A stretch of DNA of 64,000 bases from Psococerastis gibbosa. Taxonomy: Eukaryota; Arthropoda; Insecta; Psocodea; Psocidae. The position numbers were made by a program, and so were the translations under genes. The notes beneath the pieces are model-generated. The model did not search any database and had not been told where the DNA came from. It was given only the letters and a program-made list of their open reading frames with translations. Of the stretch, positions 52,301-61,000 are shown piece after piece; within the stretch, counting starts at the first letter, position 1; each line of letters starts with the position of its first letter. The DNA is taken from positions 12,400,001 to 12,464,000 of the forward strand of contig OZ020489.1 in the NCBI GenBank assembly GCA_963971405.1, read 5' to 3'.

Positions 52301-53191
52301 GGTGTAAATGTAGCTACAAAAAATTCATTCGACAAGAATACGAAAAATAGCTATTTACTTATTTTATTTTTTTTAAAGGTTTTAAAAAGATATAGGTGTC
52401 TTAATTTTGCTTATTTTGGCTCATTGTATTGTATTTAACATTAAGCAATTGTTCCTGCGTGTTCATCGGTGTAAATGTGGCTAAAAAAAATTCATTCGAC
52501 AAGAATATGAAAAATAGCTATTTACTTATTTTATTTTTTTAAAGGTTTTAAAAAGATAAAGGTGTCTTAATTTCGCTTATTTTGGCTCATTGTATTGTAC
52601 TTAACATTGAGCAATTGTTCCTGCGTGTTCATCGGTGTAAATGTAGCTAAAAAAAATTCATTCGACAAGAATAAGAAAAATAGCTATTTACTTATTTTAT
52701 ATTTTTAAAGGTCTTATAAGATATAGGTGTCTTAATTTTGCTTATTTAGGCTCATTGTATTGTACTTAACATTGACCACTTGCTCCTGCGTGTACATTGG
52801 TGAAAATGTAGCTACAAAAAATTCATTCGACAAGAATACGAAAAATAGCTATATACTTATTTTATTTTTTTTAAAGGTCTTGATATGATAACGGTGTCTT
52901 AATTTTATTTATTTTGGCTCATTGTATTGAACTTAACATTGAGCAATTGCTCCTGATTGTTCATCGGTGTAAATGTAGCTAAATAAAATTCATTCGACAA
53001 GAATAAGAAAAAGAGCTATTTACTTATTTTATTTTTTTTTAAAGGTTTTAAAAGGATATAGGTGTCTTTATTTTGCTTATTTTGGCTCAATGTATTGTAC
53101 TTAACATTGAGCAATTGTTCCTGCGTGTTCATCGGTGTAAATGTGGCTAAAAAAAATTCATTCGACAAGAATAAGAAAAATAGCTATTTAC

Positions 53192-53210
53192 TTTTTTTTT
53201 TTTTTTTTTT
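53192..53210 (+). repeat. Expanded T tract (19 T) at the monomer boundary
   Basis: Each monomer ends in a T-rich tract before aaagg, usually ttattttattttttt or an uninterrupted run of about 8-11 T. Here the run is 19 T, with similar runs at 55,023-55,041 (19) and 62,017-62,034 (18), all in equivalent monomers of the right-hand family. Confidence 0.9.
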
Positions 53211-54610
53211 AAAGGTTTTAAAAAGATATAGGTGTCTTTATTTTGCTTATTTTGGCTCAATGTATTGTACTTAACATTGAGCAATTGCTCCTGCGTGTTC
53301 ATCAGTGTAAATGTAGCTTAAAAAAATTCATTCGACAAGAATACGAAAAATAGCTATATACTTATTTTTTTTTTAAAAGGTCTTGATATGATATGAGTGT
53401 CTTAATTTTGCTTATTTTGGCTCATTGTATTGTACTTAACATTGAGCAATTGCTCCTGCGTGTTCATCGGTGTAAATGAAGCTTAAAAAAATTCATACGG
53501 CAAGAATACGAAAAATAGCTAATTACTTATTTTATTTTTTTAAAGGTTTTAAAAAGATACAGGTGTCTTTATTTTGCTTATTTTGGCTCAATGTATTGTA
53601 CTTAACATTCAGCAATTGCTCTTGCGTGTTCATCGGTGTAAATGAAGCTTAAAAAAATTCATACGGCAAGAATACGAAAAATAGCTAATTACTTATTTTA
53701 TTTTTTTTAAAGGTTTTAAAAAGATATAGGTGTCTTAATTTTGCTTATTTTGGCTCATTGTACTGTATCTAACATAAGGCAATTGCTCCAGCGTGTTCAT
53801 CGGTGTAAATGTAGCTACAAAAAATTCATTCGACAAGAATACGAAAAATAGCTATATACTTATTTTTTTTTTAAAGGTCTTGATATGATATGAGTGTCTT
53901 AATTTTGCTTATTTTGGCTCATTGTATTGTACTTAACATTGAGCAATTGCTCCTGCGTGTTCATCGGTGTAAATGTAGCTAAAAAAAATTCATTCGACAA
54001 GAATAAGAAAAATAGCTATTTACTTATTTTATTTTTTTTAAAGGTTCTAAAAAGATATAGGTGTCTAAATTTTGCTTATTTTGGCTCATTGTACTGTATC
54101 TAACATTAGGCAATTGCTTTAGCGTGTTCATCGGTGTAAATGTAGCTACAAAAAATTCATTCGACAAGAATACGAAAAATAGCTATTTACTTATTTTATC
54201 TTTTTTAAAGGTTTTAAAAAGATATAGGTGTCTAAATTTTGCTTATTATGGCTCATTGTACTGTATCTAACATTAGGCAATTGCTCCAGCGTGTTCATCG
54301 GTGTAAATGTAGCTACAAAAAATTCATTCGACAAGAATACGAAAAATAGCTATTTACTTATTTTATTTTTTTTAAAGGTTTTAAAAAGATATAGGTGTCT
54401 TAATTTTGCTTATTTTGGCTCATTGTATTGTATTTAACATTAAGCAATTGTTCCTGCGTGTTCATCGGTGTAAATGTGGCTAAAAAAAATTCATTCGACA
54501 AGAATATGAAAAATAGCTATTTACTTATTTTATTTTTTTAAAGGTTTTAAAAAGATAAAGGTGTCTTAATTTCGCTTATTTTGGCTCATTGTATTGTACT
54601 TAACATTGAG

Positions 54611-54648
54611 CTAACTATTGTTTAACTATTGTTTAACTATTGAACTAA
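54611..54648 (+). repeat. 38-bp insertion with an 11-bp triplicated motif
   Basis: In place of taacattgagcaattg, this monomer carries 38 extra bases after gag. They consist of two exact taactattgtt units (54612-54622, 54623-54633), a third ending in gaa (54634-54644), and then ctaa. It is absent from all equivalent monomers (for example near 52,605, 56,440 and 58,605). The units resemble the local taacattg/caattg sequence, which suggests replication slippage. Confidence 0.9.
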
Positions 54649-54984
54649 CAATTGTTCCTGCGTGTTCATCGGTGTAAATGTAGCTAAAAAAAATTCATTC
54701 GACAAGAATAAGAAAAATAGCTATTTACTTATTTTATTTTTTTAAAGGTCTTATAAGATATAGGTGTCTTAATTTTGCTTATTTAGGCTCATTGTATTGT
54801 ACTTAACATTGACCACTTGCTCCTGCGTGTACATTGGTGAAAATGTAGCTACAAAAAATTCATTCGACAAGAATACGAAAAATAGCTATATACTTATTTT
54901 ATTTTTTTTAAAGGTCTTGATATGATAACGGTGTCTTAATTTTATTTATTTTGGCTCATTGTATTGAACTTAACATTGAGCAAT

Positions 54985-55041
54985 TGCTCCTGATTGTTCA
55001 TCGGTATAAAATAGCTATTTACTTTTTTTTTTTTTTTTTTT
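54985..55041 (+). repeat. Truncated, fused monomer with 19-base T tract
   Basis: The sequence passes from tgttcatcggtataaa straight to atagctatttac, so it skips the usual gtagct/attcgacaag half. It then enters a run of 19 T (55023-55041). Compared with the unit at about 56,780-57,045, roughly one monomer plus part of another is missing, which explains the short 1,792-bp unit here. Confidence 0.8.
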
Positions 55042-58000
55042 AAAGGTTTTAAAAAGATATAGGTGTCTTTATTTTGCTTATTTTGGCTCAATGTATTGTA
55101 CTTAACATTGAGCAATTGCTCCTGCGTGTTCATCAGTGTAAATGTAGCTTAAAAAAATTCATTCGACAAGAATACGAAAAATAGCTATATACTTATTTTT
55201 TTTTTTAAAGGTCTTGATATGATATGAGTGTCTTAATTTTGCTTATTTTGGCTCATTGTATTGTACTTAACATTGAGCAATTGCTCCTGCGTGTTCATCG
55301 GTGTAAATGAAGCTTAAAAAAATTCATACGGCAAGAATACGAAAAATAGCTAATTACTTATTTTATTTTTTTAAAGGTTTTAAAAAGATACAGGTGTCTT
55401 TATTTTGCTTATTTTGGCTCAATGTATTGTACTTAACATTCAGCAATTGCCCTTGCGTGTTCATCGGTGTAAATGAAGCTTAAAAAAATTCATACGGCAA
55501 GAATACGAAAAATAGCTAATTACTTATTTTATTTTTTTTAAAGGTTTTAAAAAGATATAGGTGTCTTAATTTTGCTTATTTTGGCTCATTGTACTGTATC
55601 TAACATAAGGCAATTGCTCCAGCGTGTTCATCGGTGTAAATGTAGCTACAAAAAATTCATTCGACAAGAATACGAAAAATAGCTATATACTTATTTTTTT
55701 TTTAAAGGTCTTGATATGATATGAGTGTCTTAATTTTGCTTATTTTGGCTCATTGTATTGTACTTAACATTGAGCAATTGCTCCTGCGTGTTCATCGGTG
55801 TAAATGTAGCTAAAAAAAATTCATTCGACAAGAATAAGAAAAATAGCTATTTACTTATTTTATTTTTTTAAAGGTTCTAAAAAGATATAGGTGTCTAAAT
55901 TTTGCTTATTTTGGCTCATTGTACTGTATCTAACATTAGGCAATTGCTTTAGCGTGTTCATCGGTGTAAATGTAGCTACAAAAAATTCATTCGACAAGAA
56001 TACGAAAAATAGCTATTTACTTATTTTATCTTTTTTAAAGGTTTTAAAAAGATATAGGTGTCTAAATTTTGCTTATTTTGGCTCATTGTACTGTATCTAA
56101 CATTAGGCAATTGCTCCAGCGTGTTCATCGGTGTAAATGTAGCTACAAAAAATTCATTCGACAAGAATACGAAAAATAGCTATTTACTTATTTTATTTTT
56201 TTTAAAGGTTTTAAAAAGATATAGGTGTCTTAATTTTGCTTATTTTGGCTCATTGTATTGTATTTAACATTAAGCAATTGTTCCTGCGTGTTCATCGGTG
56301 TAAATGTGGCTAAAAAAAATTCATTCGACAAGAATATGAAAAATAGCTATTTACTTATTTTATTTTTTTAAAGGTTTTAAAAAGATAAAGGTGTCTTAAT
56401 TTCGTTTATTTTGGCTCATTGTATTGTACTTAACATTGAGCAATTGTTCCTGCGTGTTCATCGGTGTAAATGTAGCTAAAAAAAATTCATTCGACAAGAA
56501 TAAGAAAAATAGCTATTTACTTATTTTATTTTTTTAAAGGTCTTATAAGATATAGGTGTCTTAATTTTGCTTATTTAGGCTCATTGTATTGTACTTAACA
56601 TTGACCACTTGCTCCTGCGTGTACATTGGTGAAAATGTAGCTACAAAAAATTCATTCGACAAGAATACGAAAAATAGCTATATACTTATTTTATTTTTTT
56701 TAAAGGTCTTGATATGATAACGGTGTCTTAATTTTATTTATTTTGGCTCATTGTATTGAACTTAACATTGAGCAATTGCTCCTGATTGTTCATCGGTGTA
56801 AATGTAGCTAAATAAAATTCATTCGACAAGAATAAGAAAAAGAGCTATTTACTTATTTTATTTTTTTTAAAGGTTTTAAAAGGATATAGGTGTCTTTATT
56901 TTGCTTATTTTGGCTCAATGTATTGTACTTAACATTGAGCAATTGTTCCTGCGTGTTCATCGGTGTAAATGTGGCTAAAAAAAATTCATTCGACAAGAAT
57001 AAGAAAAATAGCTATTTACTTATTTTTTTTTTTTTTTTAAAGGTTTTAAAAAGATATAGGTGTCTTTATTTTGCTTATTTTGGCTCAATGTATTGTACTT
57101 AACATTGAGCAATTGCTCCTGCGTGTTCATCAGTGTAAATGTAGCTTAAAAAAATTCATTCGACAAGAATACGAAAAATAGCTATATACTTATTTTTTTT
57201 TTTAAAGGTCTTGATATGATATGAGTGTCTTAATTTTGCTTATTTTGGCTCATAGTATTGTACTTAACATTGAGCAATTGCTCCTGCGTGTTCATCGGTG
57301 TAAATGAAGCTTAAAAAAATTCATACGGCAAGAATACGAAAAATAGCTAATTACTTATTTTATTTTTTTAAAGGTTTTAAAAAGATACAGGTGTCTTTAT
57401 TTTGCTTATTTTGGCTCAATGTATTGTACTTAACATTCAGCAATTGCTCTTGCGTGTTCATCGGTGTAAATGAAGCTTAAAAAAATTCATACGGCAAGAA
57501 TACGAAAAATAGCTAATTACTTATTTTATTTTTTTTAAAGGTTTTAAAAAGATATAGGTGTCTTAATTTTGCTTATTTTGGCTCATTGTACTGTATCTAA
57601 CATAAGGCAATTGCTCCAGCGTGTTCATCGGTGTAAATGTAGCTACAAAAAATTCATTCGACAAGAATACGAAAAATAGCTATTTACTTATTTTTTTTTT
57701 AAAGGTCTTGATATGATATGAGTGTCTTAATTTTGCTTATTTTGGCTCATTGTATTGTGCTTAACATTGAGCAATTGCTCCTGCGTGTTCATCGGTGTAA
57801 ATGTAGCTAAAAAAAATTCATTCGACAAGAATAAGAAAAATAGCTATTTACTTATTTTATTTTTTTTAAAGGTTCTAAAAAGATATAGGTGTCTAAATTT
57901 TGCTTATTTTGGCTCATTGTACTGTATCTAACATTAGGCAATTGCTTTAGCGTGTTCATCGGTGTAAATGTAGCTACAAAAAATTCATTCGACAAGAATA

Positions 58001-61000
58001 CGAAAAATAGCTATTTACTTATTTTATTTTTTTTAAAGGTTTTAAAAAGATATAGGTGTCTTAATTTTGCTTATTTTGGCTCATTGTATTGTACTTAACA
58101 TTGAGCAATTGTTCCTGCGTGTTCATCGGTGTAAATGTAGCTAAAAAAAATTCATTCGACAAGAATACGAAAAATAGCTATTTACTTATTTTATCTTTTT
58201 TAAAGGTTTTAAAAAGATATAGGTGTCTAAATTTTGCTTATTTTGGCTCATTGTACTGTATCTAACATTAGGCAATTGCTCCAGCGTGTTCATCGGTGTA
58301 AATGTAGCTACAAAAAATTCATTCGACAAGAATACGAAAAATAGCTATTTACTTATTTTATTTTTTTTAAAGGTTTTAAAAAGATATAGGTGTCTTAATT
58401 TTGCTTATTTTGGCTCATTGTATTGTATTTAACATTAAGCAATTGTTCCTGCGTGTTCATCGGTGTAAATGTGGCTAAAAAAAATTCATTCGACAAGAAT
58501 ATGAAAAATAGCTATTTACTTATTTTATTTTTTTAAAGGTTTTAAAAAGATAAAGGTGTCTTAATTTCGCTTATTTTGGCTCATTGTATTGTACTTAACA
58601 TTGAGCAATTGTTCCTGCGTGTTCATCGGTGTAAATGTAGCTAAAAAAAATTCATTCGACAAGAATAAGAAAAATAGCTATTTACTTATTTTATTTTTTT
58701 AAAGGTCTTATAAGATATAGGTGTCTTAATTTTGCTTATTTAGGCTCATTGTATTGTACTTAACATTGACCACTTGCTCCTGCGTGTACATTGGTGAAAA
58801 TGTAGCTACAAAAAATTCATTCGACAAGAATACGAAAAATAGCTATATACTTATTTTATTTTTTTTAAAGGTCTTGATATGATAACGGTGTCTTAATTTT
58901 ATTTATTTTGGCTCATTGTATTGAACTTAACATTGAGCAATTGCTCCTGATTGTTCATCGGTGTAAATGTAGCTAAATAAAATTCATTCGACAAGAATAA
59001 GAAAAAGAGCTATTTACTTATTTTATTTTTTTTAAAGGTTTTAAAAGGATATAGGTGTCTTTATTTTGCTTATTTTGGCTCAATGTATTGTACTTAACAT
59101 TGAGCAATTGTTCCTGCGTGTTCATCGGTGTAAATGTGGCTAAAAAAAATTCATTCGACAAGAATAAGAAAAATAGCTATTTACTTATTTTTTTTTTTTT
59201 TTAAAGGTTTTAAAAAGATATAGGTGTCTTTATTTTGCTTATTTTGGCTCAATGTATTGTACTTAACATTGAGCAATTGCTCCTGCGTGTTCATCAGTGT
59301 AAATGTAGCTTAAAAAAATTCATTCGACAAGAATACGAAAAATAGCTATATACTTATTTTTTTTTTTAAAGGTCTTGATATGATATGAGTGTCTTAATTT
59401 TGCTTATTTTGGCTCATTGTATTGTACTTAACATTGAGCAATTGCTCCTGCGTGTTCATCGGTGTAAATGAAGCTTAAAAAAATTCATACGGCAAGAATA
59501 CGAAAAATAGCTAATTACTTATTTTATTTTTTTAAAGGTTTTAAAAAGATACAGGTGTCTTTATTTTGCTTATTTTGGCTCAATGTATTGTACTTAACAT
59601 TCAGCAATTGCTCTTGCGTGTTCATCGGTGTAAATGAAGCTTAAAAAAATTCATACGGCAAGAATACGAAAAATAGCTAATTACTTATTTTATTTTTTTT
59701 AAAGGTTTTAAAAAGATATAGGTGTCTTAATTTTGCTTATTTTGGCTCATTGTACTGTATCTAACATAAGGCAATTGCTCCAGCGTGTTCATCGGTGTAA
59801 ATGTAGCTACAAAAAATTCATTCGACAAGAATACGAAAAATAGCTATTTACTTATTTTTTTTTTAAAGGTCTTGATATGATATGAGTGTCTTAATTTTGC
59901 TTATTTTGGCTCATTGTATTGTGCTTAACATTGAGCAATTGCTCCTGCGTGTTCATCGGTGTAAATGTAGCTAAAAAAAATTCATTCGACAAGAATAAGA
60001 AAAATAGCTATTTACTTATTTTATTTTTTTTAAAGGTTCTAAAAAGATATAGGTGTCTAAATTTTGCTTATTTTGGCTCATTGTACTGTATCTAACATTA
60101 GGCAATTGCTTTAGCGTGTTCATCGGTGTAAATGTAGCTACAAAAAATTCATTCGACAAGAATACGAAAAATAGCTATTTACTTATTTTATTTTTTTTAA
60201 AGGTTTTAAAAAGATATAGGTGTCTTAATTTTGCTTATTTTGGCTCATTGTATTGTACTTAACATTGAGCAATTGTTCCTGCGTGTTCATCGGTGTAAAT
60301 GTAGCTAAAAAAAATTCATTCGACAAGAATAAGAAAAATAGCTATTTACTTATTTTATTTTTTTTAAAGGTTTTAAAAAGATATAGGTGTCTTAATTTTG
60401 CTTATTTTGGCTCATTGTATTGTACTTAACATTGAGCAATTGTTCTTGCGTGTTCATCGGTGTAAATGTGGCTAAAAAAAATTCATTCGACAAGAATAAG
60501 AAAAATAGCTATTTACTTATTTTATTTTTTTTAAAGGTTTTAAAAAGATATAGGTGTCTTTATTTTGCTTATTTTGGCTCAATGTATTGTACTTAACATT
60601 CAGCAATTGCTCTTGCGTGTTCATCGGTGTAAATGAAGCTTAAAAAAATTCATACGGCAAGAATACGAAAAATAGCTAATTACTTATTTTATTTTTTTTA
60701 AAGGTTTTAAAAAGGTATAGGTGTCTTAATTTTGCTTATTTTGGCTCATTGTACTGTATCTAACATTAGGCAATTGCTCCAGCGTGTTCATCGGTGTAAA
60801 TGCAGCTACAAAAAATTCATTCGACAAGAATAAGAAAAATAGCTATTTACTTATTTTATTTTTTTTAAAGGTTTTAAAAAGATATAGGTGTCTTTATTTT
60901 GCTTATTTTGGCTCAATGTATTGTACTTAACATTGAGCAATTGCTCCTGCGTGTTCATCGGTGTAAATGTAGCTTAAAAAAATTCATACGGCAAGAATAC

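Noticed and set aside
54942-55133. A 63-codon minus-strand frame.
   Set aside because: It is reverse-complement satellite, opened only because the truncated monomer and 19-base T tract shift the phase. It has no independent support.
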